Source: GCA-003244245 sp035714625 (GTDB lineage Bacteria > Actinomycetota > Actinomycetes > Mycobacteriales > Pseudonocardiaceae). Taken from it: 61,680 nucleotides of DNA. Within the stretch, counting starts at the first letter, position 1; each line of letters starts with the position of its first letter. The DNA is taken from positions 1 to 61,680 of the forward strand of contig DASTLT010000206.1 in NCBI GenBank assembly GCA_035714625.1, given 5' to 3'. The translations under genes were made by a program, and so were the position numbers. A model generated the notes under the pieces. The model did no database searches, was not told where the DNA came from, and worked only from the letters and a program-made list of their open reading frames with translations. Positions 1-9,597 of this stretch are shown in pieces.

Positions 1-445
1 CAGGCACCGGCGGCAGCTCCGACATGAGCCACCATGATCAGCACACCGGCACGGCGGTCAAGCCGACACGCCGCAGACACCTCACACGACCCACAGACCC
101 CAGCACTCACTCACGCCACGACGGGTCCTGAATAGCTACGATCGATCCGGACCAAACCAGAAGAACAATCTGTCACTATTCGTCTCACCGCAGTCACCCT
201 CCGACAAACCCGGACTGTAGTGTTTCGGGTGACGAATGAGGTGACTGCCAACATCAGCAACGGCCGGCACCCAGGCTCAGCCAGACGTACGCACGGGGCA
301 TGGCGAAGCGCTTCGAATGGGCTACGCAGGCTGAGTATGTGACCCTAGACATTTGAGTGGCTCGCCGGATTGTGGCCGTCCTGTAACAATTCCACCTCAG
401 TGCGATAGCGCACATCACGAGTGCCTGCGCCCACTGCCAGGACAG
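1..445. other. Gene-poor left edge
   Basis: No convincing gene is seen. An open frame runs from base 3 to a stop at 129-131 on the plus strand (His/Thr/Arg-rich, no recognised domain) and could be the tail of a gene outside the window, but composition alone does not support that. The stretch lies on the 3' side of the tRNA-Asn gene, where site-specific elements often integrate. No integrase or direct repeat of the tRNA 3' end is visible. Confidence 0.3.
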
Positions 446-518
446 CTCCCCCAGTTGGACTCGAACCAACAACCCTGCGATTAACAGTCGCATGCTCTGC
501 CAATTGAGCTATGGGGGA
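446..518 (-). tRNA. tRNA-Asn (GTT)
   Basis: A complete cloverleaf can be folded on the minus strand. The 7-bp acceptor pairs TCCCCCA with TGGGGGA, a D-arm contains AGCTCAATTGGCAGAGCA, the anticodon loop is CTGTTAATC with anticodon GTT, and the T-arm holds GGTTCGAGTCC. The discriminator base is G and the CCA end is not encoded. The length is 73 nt. The gene stands alone upstream of tam. Confidence 0.95.
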
Positions 519-612
519 AAGCACCAGGCGCCCGGGTGGTCAAGCCGGGCGAACCAGCCGTGGCCCACCTTAGCGCACCGGGGGAAGCGGCTTTGCCACC
601 ACCCCGTACAGG

Positions 613-1368
613 TTAGCCGACCTGTGCCACCGCGAAGATCCGGCGGAACGGGAACCAGGTCACCCCGTCGGCTCCGGCCGGGTAGGCCGCCCGGAGCCGG
701 GACGCGAGCTCGGCGCGGAACGCCACCCAGTCCTGCTCGGAGAGCGCCGCCCGCACCGGCCGCAGCGCGGTCCCACTGATCCAGTCCAGCACCGGGTCCT
801 GCCCGCGCAGCCGGTGCAGGTAGGTCGTCTCCCACACATCCACCTCCGCATCGCGACTGGCGAGCAACGCGGCATACCCCGCTGGCTCCAGCACCGCGTC
901 CGGTTCACGAAGCTCCAACCGGTGGCGCCAGCGGGGTTCGGCGGCCAGCAGGCGCACCTCCGCATGCGAGGGTGCCGCGAGGTTGCCGGGGATCTGCACC
1001 GCGAGCCACGCGTCCGCGGGCAACGCGGCCAGCCAGCGGCGCAGCAAGACCTCGTGCCCAGGCACCCATTGCAGCACGGCGTTGCAGACCACGACGTCCA
1101 CGGCGGGGCCTGGCGACCAGGTGCAGACGTCGCCGAGTTCGGCGGGCACCCCCCGCTCGCGCGCAGCGGCGACCATCTCCGGCGAGCTGTCCAGCGCCTC
1201 GAGCTGGGTGCCCGGCCAGCGCCGGGCAAGCAACGGGGTGAGGGTGCCCGGGCCGCACCCGAGGTCCACCACCCGCCGGGGCTGGTGCGCCCGGACTCTG
1301 GCCAGCAGGTCGTGAAAGGGCCGCGCCCGCTGGTCACTGAACGCGAGGTAGGTCTCCGGGTCCCACAT
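613..1368 (-). CDS. tam: Trans-aconitate 2-methyltransferase
   Basis: A class I SAM-dependent methyltransferase of 251 residues, matching the family's usual length. The SAM-binding motif VDLGCGPGTLTPLL lies near residues 34-47, an acidic residue ends strand 2 (LEALDSS) and VVCNAVLQWV forms motif IV. The N-terminal MWDPETYLAF and late DVWETTYLHRL segments are typical of Tam, which monomethylates trans-aconitate, a cytosolic inhibitor of the citric acid cycle. The ATG start lies just before MWDP. It is followed downstream by the tRNA gene and preceded by a 36-bp gap, so it may be read with the dnaG group. An assignment to a related small-molecule methyltransferase cannot be excluded. Confidence 0.85.
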   Translation of the reverse strand: MWDPETYLAFSDQRARPFHDLLARVRAHQPRRVVDLGCGPGTLTPLLARRWPGTQLEALDSSPEMVAAARERGVPAELGDVCTWSPGPAVDVVVCNAVLQWVPGHEVLLRRWLAALPADAWLAVQIPGNLAAPSHAEVRLLAAEPRWRHRLELREPDAVLEPAGYAALLASRDAEVDVWETTYLHRLRGQDPVLDWISGTALRPVRAALSEQDWVAFRAELASRLRAAYPAGADGVTWFPFRRIFAVAQVG

Positions 1369-1404
1369 CAGCGCCCCGCCCTCCTGCCCCAGCGACGCAG
1401 AACG

Positions 1405-1944
1405 CTAGCCGGGTGACTCCGGCACCGGCAAGTGGGCTGCGGCGTTGCTGGCTGCCTGGTGCACCGCGTCCGGTGCGGTGCCCGGATCGGCCCGGACCTG
1501 CAGCACCACCCCGTCGCGGCCGGGCACCCGGCGTTGCACGAACCACGCCCCACCTCCGGGCAGCCGGACATGCTGGCTGGACCGGATCGACCTGGTCACC
1601 CGCTCGCGCACCACCTCAGGCACCCGGCCGGGCTCGGCGAGGGTGAACCGGCGCGGCGGCAGATCGGTGAGCAGCACGGCCTGCCCCGCGGTGCCGGTGC
1701 TGACCGCCTCGGTGAGCAGCAGCGACCTGCGGTCCCACACCGCCTTGCTGACCAGGTGCCAACCCACCCGCCGGACCACCGCGCCCTCCGGCACCCACGC
1801 GCCGAGCTGGGTGAGCACCAGGTGCCCGCCGCCAGCCAGCGCCGCCACTGCGATGACCCGCTCCCCCGGCTCCAGGGTGGCAGTGCACCCGGTCGGCAGC
1901 TCATGCCCGGCCGACCAGCGCCGCAGCCGGTCCCACAGACTCAC
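1405..1944 (-). CDS. Conserved hypothetical protein coupled to dnaG
   Basis: A 179-residue protein with no catalytic motif that I recognise. It starts at a GTG that overlaps the dnaG stop (GTGA, 1941-1944), which implies translational coupling. The sequence alternates beta-type stretches such as GERVIAVAALAGGGHLVLTQLGAWV and WHLVSKAVWDRRSLLLTEAV. This looks like the small actinobacterial protein commonly found directly downstream of dnaG (annotated as hypothetical). No signal peptide or TM helix is evident. A longer frame reading into dnaG exists but is only a shadow. Confidence 0.8.
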   Translation of the reverse strand: MSLWDRLRRWSAGHELPTGCTATLEPGERVIAVAALAGGGHLVLTQLGAWVPEGAVVRRVGWHLVSKAVWDRRSLLLTEAVSTGTAGQAVLLTDLPPRRFTLAEPGRVPEVVRERVTRSIRSSQHVRLPGGGAWFVQRRVPGRDGVVLQVRADPGTAPDAVHQAASNAAAHLPVPESPG

Positions 1945-3830
1945 CCGTACGCCCCCATCGCCTGCTCGCGCAGCGCCCGGTAGTACTGCTCCAGGGCCAC
2001 CAGGTCGCCGAAGAGCTGGTGGTAGGAGTCGGCGTCCTGCAGCGGCGAGAGCCGCTGCAGCCGGGACTTGAGATCGGCCACCTGCCGCCCCACCACAGTG
2101 GCCTGCAGGCTGGCGAGCAGGCTCCCGACGTAACGCGCGTCGTCCTGCTCGCCGCTGCCCGCGCGCAAGGCCTCCACCGCGAGCTCGGTCAGCAGCGACC
2201 GCTGCGCCGGGCAGTGCTCGGCGACCGCATCGATCCACTCGAGGCCGAAGCGTCCCGCCCCGGTGCCGCCCGCAGCGAGCACTGCGCGGTGCACCTCGGC
2301 GTAGGCGGGATGGGTGAACGCCTCGACGGGCAACGTGTCGTACACCGGGCCAGTCAGCGCAGGTTCCTGCAGCACCGCCTTGAGTACCTCGCGCTGGGAC
2401 TGCAGCCGGGGATCGTCGGGTGGGGGGCGCTCGGCCGCTGCCGCGGGCGCCGTGCCGTTGCCGGCCCCGCGGCCCCGCTGCGGCTGCGGAGGGGACGACG
2501 AGCGCGCCGTCTCCCGGACCCGGCGCAGCACGGTGGCGGTGTCCGCCCAGCCCACCCAGCCGGCGAGCTGGCGGGCGTACTCGTCGCGCAGCGACACGTC
2601 TTTGATCTGGGCCACCAGCGGCACCGTGCGCCGCAGCGCCTCCACCCGGCCCTCGGCCGTGTCCAGGTCGTGGGAGGCCAGCAGGGTCCGCACCGCGAAG
2701 GTGAACAGCGGCTGGCGGCGCGCCACCAGATCGCGCACCGCGGCGTCGCCCTTGGCCTGGCGCAGCTCGCAGGGGTCCATCCCGTCCGGGGCGATCGCGA
2801 TGAAGGTCTGCGCGGCGAAGCGCTGCTCGTCGTCGAATGCTTTCAGGGCCGCCTTCTGTCCCGCCTCGTCGCCGTCGAAGGTGAAGATCACCTCGCCGCG
2901 GAACACATCGTCGTCCATGAGCAGCCTGCGCAGCACCGAGATGTGCTCCGCGCCGAACGCGGTGCCGCAGGACGCCACCGCGGTGGGCACGCCGGCCAGG
3001 TGCATCGCCATCACGTCGGTGTAGCCCTCGACGACCACCACCTGGTGTCGCCGGGCGATCTCCCGTTTGGCCAGATCAAGCCCGAAGAGCACCTGCGACT
3101 TGCGGTACAGCGGGGTCTCGGCGGTGTTGAGGTACTTGGCCTCGCTGCGGTCGTCGTCGAACAGCCGCCGGGCGCCGAAGCCCACCACGTCGCCGGACAG
3201 GTCGCGGATCGGCCACAGCAGCCTGCGGTGAAACCGGTCCATCGGCCCGCGCTGGCCCTCCCTGGACACCCCCGCCTTGATCAGCTCCTCGACGGTGAAC
3301 CCCCGGCCGAGCAGGTGCTTGGTCAGCGCCTCCCAACTGGACGGGGCGAACCCGCAGCCGAACCTCCCCGCCGCAGCGTCATCGAACCCCCGCGCGGCGA
3401 GGAACTCCCGGGCTGGCCCCGCCTCGGCGGACTGCAGCCGCTCGGCGTAGAACTCCTGCGCCAGCTTGTTCACCTCGACCAGCCGGGAGCGGGTGCCCCG
3501 GTCGCGCTGCACCGACGAGCCGCCGCCGACGTAGGTCAGCTTGATCCCCACCCGGTCGGCGAGGCGCTGCACCGCCTCCACGAACCCCAGGTGCTCGATC
3601 TTCATCACGAAGTCGACGACCGACCCACCCTCGGCACAGCCGAAGCAGTGGAACGTGCCATGGCTAGGACGCACGCTCAGCGACGGGGTCTTCTCGTCGT
3701 GAAACGGGCACAGCCCCTTCAGCGACCCCGCCCCGGCCCGGCGCAGCGCGACGTACTCGCCGATCACCTCGTCGATCCGGTTGCGCTCGCGGACCGCCGC
3801 GATATCGGCGTCCCGGATCCGTCCTGCCAC
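1941..3830 (-). CDS. dnaG: DNA primase
   Basis: Primase of 629 residues that makes RNA primers for Okazaki fragments. The CHC2 zinc finger is at the N-terminus (CPFHDEKTPSLSV then FHCFGCAEGG, near residues 40-62). The catalytic core follows, with the TOPRIM motifs VVVEGYTDVMAMHLAG and FTFDGDEAGQKAA, and a C-terminal helical DnaB-binding region. I chose the GTG at 3830 (VAGRIRDADIAAVRERN) because homologues begin there; an upstream ATG at 3908 would add 26 unrelated residues. In many actinobacteria dgt lies directly upstream. Here about 10.8 kb of mostly accessory DNA separates them. Confidence 0.96.
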   Translation of the reverse strand: MAGRIRDADIAAVRERNRIDEVIGEYVALRRAGAGSLKGLCPFHDEKTPSLSVRPSHGTFHCFGCAEGGSVVDFVMKIEHLGFVEAVQRLADRVGIKLTYVGGGSSVQRDRGTRSRLVEVNKLAQEFYAERLQSAEAGPAREFLAARGFDDAAAGRFGCGFAPSSWEALTKHLLGRGFTVEELIKAGVSREGQRGPMDRFHRRLLWPIRDLSGDVVGFGARRLFDDDRSEAKYLNTAETPLYRKSQVLFGLDLAKREIARRHQVVVVEGYTDVMAMHLAGVPTAVASCGTAFGAEHISVLRRLLMDDDVFRGEVIFTFDGDEAGQKAALKAFDDEQRFAAQTFIAIAPDGMDPCELRQAKGDAAVRDLVARRQPLFTFAVRTLLASHDLDTAEGRVEALRRTVPLVAQIKDVSLRDEYARQLAGWVGWADTATVLRRVRETARSSSPPQPQRGRGAGNGTAPAAAAERPPPDDPRLQSQREVLKAVLQEPALTGPVYDTLPVEAFTHPAYAEVHRAVLAAGGTGAGRFGLEWIDAVAEHCPAQRSLLTELAVEALRAGSGEQDDARYVGSLLASLQATVVGRQVADLKSRLQRLSPLQDADSYHQLFGDLVALEQYYRALREQAMGAYG

Positions 3831-3947
3831 GGACGACGAGTCTAGGGTCGGACGTGATCTAGTGCTCGCAGGGTGACCGACACCGGGGCGGCGCCACCAG
3901 ACGATCAACTACACCGGTTAGCCGGAGCTTCCCGGACGGGACAGCGG

Positions 3948-4181
3948 TCAGTGCCGGGGATCAGGCAGGACGGCTTGCTGCTCCTCGCGGGGTAACTCGC
4001 GGGCCGCCGCACCGCTCTGCGGACCATGCGGGCGCGGGCGCCGGGGCTCCCGCACCCCCGCTGACCCTCCCTCATCCCGCGGGTCGCGCCCCGGACCGGC
4101 AGGCACCGGCTGGCGCCGACGCAGCAGGCGGGACAGCAACCGACGCAGCACGCTGAGCCGGGAAAGACCAAGGGTACTCAT
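3948..4181 (-). CDS. Small basic hypothetical protein
   Basis: A 77-residue reading frame starting MSTLGLSRLSVLRRLLSRLLRRR. It has a short amphipathic, Arg-rich N-terminal helix followed by a proline/arginine-rich, probably disordered tail. It lies upstream of dnaG on the same strand. No domain is recognised. It may be a genuine small membrane-associated protein or a chance frame; evidence is codon-like composition and position only. Confidence 0.4.
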   Translation of the reverse strand: MSTLGLSRLSVLRRLLSRLLRRRQPVPAGPGRDPRDEGGSAGVREPRRPRPHGPQSGAAARELPREEQQAVLPDPRH

Positions 4182-4379
4182 ACCCCGAGTGTGCCACCCC
4201 TTCCTGCCCCTAGATCTCCCTTTCGCCTCACTCGTGAACCGAGCGCGAACCTGGATTATTCTGGTCACCGGGGGAAGCCTCCGCTGGGGCATGGGGGAGC
4301 GATCTCGGGGTGGTGCACTTCGGAGGACGATTACCTGCCGTGCTCTCGGTAAGTCCCCTGATTGGGGGGTGGTAGGAGT

Positions 4380-4771
4380 TGGCCGTCGCACGGGCGGCGG
4401 TGAGCTGCTGCGCGGCTCCGGCGGGCGACCCCGGCCGAGATCGCCCTCTGCAACGGGTACGCGCTGTTCGACGCGAGCCTGCGCGATCCCGCGATGGCCC
4501 CGGCCGGCCGACCAGTTGCGCGCCGCCCTCGGTTCCGCCAGCTCCGTCTCGCGCCGTGGGCACCATCAAACTGGCGACCCTGGAGCTGCGGCACGGGGAC
4601 CGCGACGAAGACGTCATCCTAGCCTATCAGGCACTGGCTCTCGGCGACGGCATGCGCTCGGCCCGCCTGGCCGATGACCTGCGCAGGCCGCACACCGCTA
4701 CCACCAGGCACGCCACCACCTCGGTCGAATCACTGCAGCAGCGGCTCGACGCCCTGCTGCACTCCGCCTGA
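4380..4771 (+). pseudogene. Remnant of a TPR-type XRE regulator (3' end)
   Basis: The last about 70 codons, reading AVGTIKLATLELRHGDRD to LQQRLDALLHSA, match the C-terminal tail of the large actinobacterial family of XRE regulators with tetratricopeptide repeats. Upstream similarity (AEIALCNGYALFDASLRDP, then ADQLRAALGSASS) continues in the other two frames, so at least two frameshifts have occurred. The HTH and most of the TPR region are gone. It marks the left part of island A. Confidence 0.6.
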
Positions 4772-5027
4772 CCGTCCGGCGTGCCTGGCCTAGCCACCTC
4801 GCAGGACTGTGCCCATCTCGCGGGCACTGTGCGCTGTGCCGCCACCCGTACAGGCGTGCGTCGCCGACGCCAAAACCGCCGCGGTGCTCGCAAGCCCATT
4901 TGCACAGCTCACAAGCCCTGTCCCAGCCACACGCCGGTCTGTCAGGCCCTCTCAAGATCAAGATTGGTGCGGTGCTCGCAAGGGGGTACCATCTGCCCAG
5001 CTCAACAGCACCGCCAGACCCCCAGCC

Positions 5028-5134
5028 GTTACTAACAGTTGCCCGACCAAGAGGGCATAGAAACGGCCATCGGCCGGGTCACCGATCATCTCGGCCAGTC
5101 GCTAACAGTCGCCCGACCAAGAGGGCATGGCGCT
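5028..5134 (+). CRISPR. Two-repeat CRISPR remnant, type III-like repeat
   Basis: Two copies of a 37-nt unit begin at 5028 and 5098, separated by a 33-nt spacer (5065-5097). The shared core CTAACAGTYGCCCGACCAAG is followed by AGGGCAT. TGCCC and GGGCA form a 5-bp hairpin stem, as expected for a Cas6 substrate. The first copy ends ATAGAAAC, the classic 8-nt type III handle. The second ends ATGGCGCT and is a degenerate terminal repeat. The pair lies immediately upstream of the truncated RAMP gene. No further copy was found in the window on either strand by eye, so the array is probably eroded. Confidence 0.7.
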
Positions 5135-5205
5135 CGCCGCCGGCTCCCACATCTGGCGAGCCACCGCCTCGTGGTGAGGGGACCACGCCCCGCCAGCAGG
5201 TTCGC

Positions 5206-5997
5206 GACGGCTACCACCCGGGGCAGGGGTTGCGCGGCCGGAAGGTCTACCCCCATCAGCCAGCCATCAACTGGGTCTCCCGGAGCAGGCAGCAATGGCT
5301 GCGCCACGGCACCGGGCTACCCGAGGGCGATGAGCCCGCCGTCGACACGCAGAACGCCCGGCTGCTGGACTGGGTGGGCAAAGGCGCAGTCTTCGAGGTC
5401 GATCTGCACCTGGAGGATCTCGACCCGGTGGAGCTGGGCGCGCTGCTCTACGTGCTCCGCGGCCGCCCCGACGGCCCGCCGACGCGGAACCACAAGCTTG
5501 GCGGCGGTGCCCCGCTGGGGTTCGGCAGCATCACCTACGAGGTGCTGGCCGAGCACTCCGAACTGGCCGACGGCGCCGCGTGGCGGTCGTTCTTCGCGCT
5601 CGACGATGGTGCCACCGGACCGGTGACCACCACCACCGAGCAGCTCGACTCGCTGGCTGACGAGTTCGTTCATCGGGCGGCCCCGAATGGGCGGCTGCCG
5701 CGCCACCTTGCCGCCTACGAAAACGCTCTCGCGGGCTTTCCGGAGGGCATTCCGGTGCATTACCCGGAGGATCCGAGCATGCCGGGTTCCGACCGCGAGC
5801 GCTTCGAGTGGTTCATTGCCAACAAGGGCCGGCACGGCCAGCGAAAAGCGCTGGGCCGGCTGGAGAGCGACGGGATGGCGGACCTGAAGTTGCCCACCAA
5901 CCCGACCCAACCTGGCACCCAGGACCGAACCTGGAAACCGCCCCGTCACCAGGGACGCAACCAGGGCCAACCCCAGCGTGGGAGGGGACGGTGGTGA
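5206..5997 (+). pseudogene. Type III RAMP protein, TIGR03986-type, 5'-truncated
   Basis: From about DGYHPGQGLRGRKVYPHQP to the stop this frame aligns along its length with the C-terminal third of the intact 53857-56040 protein. Shared segments include GRKVYPHQP, ELGALLYVL, HKLGGGxPLGFG (the RAMP glycine-rich loop) and RYEWFV-like FEWFIANK. The N-terminal two thirds, with its FFNPYxFVP start and first RAMP domain, are missing. The boundary falls between the CRISPR remnant and about 5206, suggesting one deletion removed the leader-proximal gene start. No plausible start codon is visible at the boundary. The stop overlaps the next gene (GTGA). Confidence 0.75.
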
Positions 5998-7708
5998 GCA
6001 ACAGCACGGTGGCAGTCCTGATCGAGACTCACGGTAAGCAGGCGTACCTGTTCGACACCTCCCGGCGCCGCGAGTCAGTGGGAGCCTCCCAGCTCGTGCA
6101 TGAGGTCGCCGGTTGGGCGCGGGCCGAGCTGGACGAGCTGGTCGGCGCGGGCGCGGTCGGTGCACTCGACGGCGGGGCGCAGGCGGAGGTGCTGGTCGAG
6201 ACGTCGGGCACCTTCCTGGCCTTCGTGCGAGACCGCGCCGTGGCCCGGCAGGTGGTGCAGGGCGTCACCCTGCTGGCGTTGCGGAACGCCCCAGGGCTCG
6301 GGGTGACCGGAGGGATCAGCGAACCGTTCACCTGGGGCGGCGGTGGTGCGCCCGGTGCGGTGGGCGAAGCGTTCGCCGCCGTCGGCCGCAATCGGGTGAC
6401 CAGGCCAGCTCCACTCGCCCGGTTCCCGATGCTGCCGATCACCGAGCTGTGCCCGTCCAGTGCCCTGCCGGTCAGCTCCTTCGTGCCAATCGGCACCGGG
6501 GACCGCAAGACGTTCGAGCCGAGGTCGGCGGTCTCCGCAGCGAAGTGGGGGGCGCACGGGCGGGCGCTGGAGCGGCTGGCCACGCTGACCGGGCTTGATC
6601 GCGAGCATCTCGACGGCGCGGCCCGCCGGTTGGACGGCAACCAGCCCGGTCGCCGAGCCGGGTCGCCGTGGTGCACACGGACGGCAACGGGCTCGGCGGA
6701 GTATTCGCCCAGCTTCCTCAGCTACTGAACGCCGCACGCCACGGGAAACCGATGATCGACGGGGAGTACGCCACCGCATACCGGGACCTCTCCGCCGCGC
6801 TGGACGACGCCGTCGGCGAGGCATTCCGCGCCGCAGTGGGCGAGGTGGTCGGGATCACCGGGTTCGAGCCGGACCTGCTGCCGCTGGTCCTGGCCGGGGA
6901 CGACGTCACCTTCGTCGCCGAGGCCGGCATCGCCGCCACGCTGACCCGCGCGTTCCTCACAGGGCTGATCCGGAAGGTGGCCGCCGACGTGCGCGCGGCC
7001 GGCGTGTTGCGCGCCCGGCCCGGGGGTGATCCGCGCATTGGGATAGCGGGCGCGATCGTGGTCACCACCCCGCACTTCCCGTTCAGCGCGGCCTACCGGC
7101 TGTGCGAGGAACTCGTCAGCGACGTGGCAAAGCAGGCCAAGAACAGCGTGGCGGACACCGACGGTCACCCGGTGCCGTGTCTGTCCCTGGCGCTGCACCT
7201 TCAGCTCGACTCCTCAGCGACCGGTGTCGATCAGCTCCGCGCGGCCGCAGCCGCGGACGAGGGCGGCAGGCAGCTCACCGCCATGCCGTACGTCGATACC
7301 GTCGAGCTCCCCGGCGTCGCGCGGGCACTCTCGGAGCGCTCCGCCCAGTGGCTGCGCAACCGCGACCTCGACGGCTTGGAGCGGCTCGCGGCCGCGCTGT
7401 CCGAGAAGGACGACGACAACCGCAGGGTGCGGCCTTCGGCCCAGCTGCACGAGCTGCGAGCCCGGTTGCGGCCCGACCCAGCCGCCGCCGACGAGTACCT
7501 CAACCGGCTGCTGGCTGGCGGCGCCGTCTGGGAGCTGCTCGGGGTGCCTGCCGAGCATCGCACCGCCGAGGACGAGCCGTGGGCCCGTGGCCGGGTTCTG
7601 GCCCACCTGCTCGCCGCCGGGGCTAGCGCCCGCGAACGAGGCACCGAACAAGGCTCCGAACAAGGCACCAAGCGAGGCACCGAACGGGGGGCTGATCATG
7701 GCGCGTGA
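5994..7708 (+). pseudogene. HD-less Cas10-like large subunit, frameshifted
   Basis: Cas10-family protein of about 571 codons after correcting one lost base near 6647-6650. The N-terminus (VLIETHGKQAYLFDTSRRRESVGAS) is the palm-side motif of Cas10/Cmr2-like proteins, and there is no HD nuclease domain before it. The conserved VHTDGNGLGG near residue 227 and LPLVLAGDDVTFV near residue 300 are palm-polymerase motifs. The usual GGDD reads AGDD. The C-terminus ends in low-complexity Glu/Gly/Thr repeats. The paralogue at 56037 reads QPDSPDRVAVVH across the break, which places the frameshift. Known Cas10 proteins bind crRNA complexes and make cyclic oligoadenylates; activity here is inferred and would be lost if the frameshift is real. 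Confidence 0.75.
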
Positions 7709-9013
7709 GGTTGTGGTGATCACCAGGCTGACCGCTGAGGCCACCACCAGCAGCCCGCTGCACGTCGGGGGGTGGGGGGAGGCCCCGGGAATGGATGCCG
7801 CCTTGGCTCGCAACGGCCAGGGCCAGCTGGTGGTGCCAGGAACGTCACTGGCCGGTGCGCTGCGTGCTGCGTTGGGGCAGCCGTGGCGACCGCCGCCACC
7901 GGACCGGGTCCGTCGCTCCCGCCCGCCGACGGCCGCCGAGCGGATCTGGGGCGCCGCCGACGTGGAGGCGGTGGGCGGCTCCCGGGTAGTGGTGCAGGAC
8001 GCTTCCGTGCACCTCGCACCGGAGGCGGTGGCCCGCCGCGACGGCGTAGGCATTGACCGGGCCTGGGGTAGTGCCATGGACCAGTTGCTGTACGGGCGCG
8101 AGCTGGTGCCCGCCGGGGTGACAGTGGTCGTGGAACTGGAGGTGCATTCCAGTGCGGCCACTGAGGCCGCTGACCTGGCGCTGCTGGCCCGCATCGCCGA
8201 ACTTCTCGGGTCCGGGCTGTATCGGTCGGTTCCGGGCAGGCCACCCCGTCGGTGGCGCACCTGCCGCTGGCCGAGCCGGTTCCCGGCGACCCTGCCCGGC
8301 TGCGGCTGGTGTTGGCGGGCACCGCCATCGCGGGCGCGCTGCGCACCCGGGCGGAGCTGATCTGCCGCACGGTGGGCGGGCAGGACCCGCCGGATCGGTT
8401 CAGCGACCAGCTCTCCGGCGCGCCGCTAGCGGCGGTGCTGTTCGGCCACGCGGCGGGGGTACCGGGCTCGACCGCCTCACCGCTGGTGGTGTTGGACTGC
8501 CCGAGCACCACCACGTTGCGGGCCGCCGATTGGGACACGATCATCAACCCGCCGCAGGGGCGGGACGGCAGGCCTGATCTGCCCCGATCAGTGCCCGCGG
8601 CAAACACTGACGGCACACCGGCGGAGCTGCGCCGCACCGAGCACGCGGGCATCGACCGGTGGACCGGTGGGGCCAGCGAGGCCCGGCTGTTCTGCGAGTA
8701 CGAGCCGCACGGGTTCAGCTTCGAGCCGATCCGGTTCCGGCTGCGTCGCGACCGGATCAGCGACCCGCAGGTTCGCGACGCGGCCACCGTGCTGCTGCTG
8801 CTCACGCTGCGGGAGCTGGCCGCACGCCGGGTACCGCTGGGCGGCCGCCAACAAAGCGGACATGGCGACGTCAAGGTCACCAGAATGACGCTGCGAGGTG
8901 CCGGGCTCGACGCCGACGGCACCAGACCGCCGGACCTCACCACCTCGGCGCCTGAGCTGGCCAGCTTGCGTCGCGCCTGGCGGGCCTATTTGGGACGGGA
9001 GGACCCTTCGTGA
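7698..9013 (+). pseudogene. Tandem Csm3-like RAMP protein, frameshifted
   Basis: Two fused RAMP domains. The first has PLHVGGWGEAPGMD, LVVPGTSLAGALRAAL, IWGAADV and VGIDRAWG, the usual RAMP order. The second has LVLAGTAIAGALRTRAELICR, AVLFGHA, LVVLDCPS and AGIDRWTGGASEARLFCEYEPHG. Such proteins form the crRNA-binding backbone of type III complexes, and an aspartate in the loop cleaves target RNA. The reading frame changes by a net one-base loss near 8222, inside the glycine loop between the domains. The corrected length is about 438 residues. The start ATG overlaps the Cas10-like gene by 11 bp. The remnant at 57083-57480 is its paralogue. Confidence 0.75.
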
Positions 9014-9597
9014 ACCCCGGAACGCTGTACTGGAGCAGCCGTCGCTGCTCGGCGGCCGAGGCCCTGTCGGCCATGACCGGCAACCTCACCCTGCTCGCCG
9101 CGACCCCGACCGAGTTCCCCGTCGCGGCTCGCCGGGATGGTGTACTGCTGACCCCGGGCAGCTCCCCATGGACCCTGCCCCCGTCGTGCTTCCAGCTCAC
9201 CGCCTTCGACCGGGAACGGAAGCTGCGTTGGCTGGCCGGCGACGGGGACGGTGGAGGCACTGCAGTGTGGCTCGCCGAGGCGGCGGGCCTGCTACCCGAG
9301 CCAGCCAGCGGCATCTTGGGCTACGTCGAAACCTTGGGCTACGTCGAACGGCTCTCCCAACGGTTCGTGCTGTGGGGACGTCCCGAATTGGACAGCCCAC
9401 CGGGGGTGTTCTCCACCTGGTCGCAGGCGCGCGTCGGGCGCGCGCACTACCCCTGCCCGCCAGCCACCACGCGAGACGACCGGGCCATGCTGGATGCCGT
9501 CGAGTACGTCACCGCCGACGACCACGGCAACGCCGCAGTGGCTGAGACCAGATTCATCGCGATCAGCACCATCAAGATCAAGGGAGCCAGGCTGTGA
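9010..9597 (+). CDS. csx19: Csx19-like type III accessory protein
   Basis: A 195-residue protein with the pattern of the Csx19 (TIGR03984) family: FQLTAFDRERKLRWLAG in the middle, RFVLWGRPE, then FSTWSQARVGRAHYPCP and a late VEYVTADDHGN. Csx19 occurs in type III-D CRISPR loci and has no known catalytic activity. The GTG start overlaps the preceding stop (GTGA). A 15-bp tandem duplication gives LGYVETLGYVERL around 9317-9350, absent from the paralogue at 57477. Family assignment is from remembered motifs, not a search, so treat the subtype as likely rather than certain. Confidence 0.6.
   Translation: MNPGTLYWSSRRCSAAEALSAMTGNLTLLAATPTEFPVAARRDGVLLTPGSSPWTLPPSCFQLTAFDRERKLRWLAGDGDGGGTAVWLAEAAGLLPEPASGILGYVETLGYVERLSQRFVLWGRPELDSPPGVFSTWSQARVGRAHYPCPPATTRDDRAMLDAVEYVTADDHGNAAVAETRFIAISTIKIKGARL

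Noticed and set aside
1..445. An integrated element at the tRNA-Asn 3' end
   Set aside because: No integrase gene or repeat of the tRNA 3' end could be found within the window.
2019..3845. A long plus-strand open frame opposite dnaG
   Set aside because: It is a GC-skew shadow of dnaG with Arg/Pro/His-rich composition and no domain.
4880..4990. A 14-bp direct repeat GCGGTGCTCGCAAG at about 4884 and 4970 as extra CRISPR repeats
   Set aside because: The flanks do not match each other or the 37-nt unit, and there is no handle or hairpin; left as a chance or small repeat.
6640..8240. Programmed frameshifting in the Cas10-like and RAMP genes
   Set aside because: No slippery heptamer or following pseudoknot was seen at the break points, and other genes of the operon have unrelated breaks.
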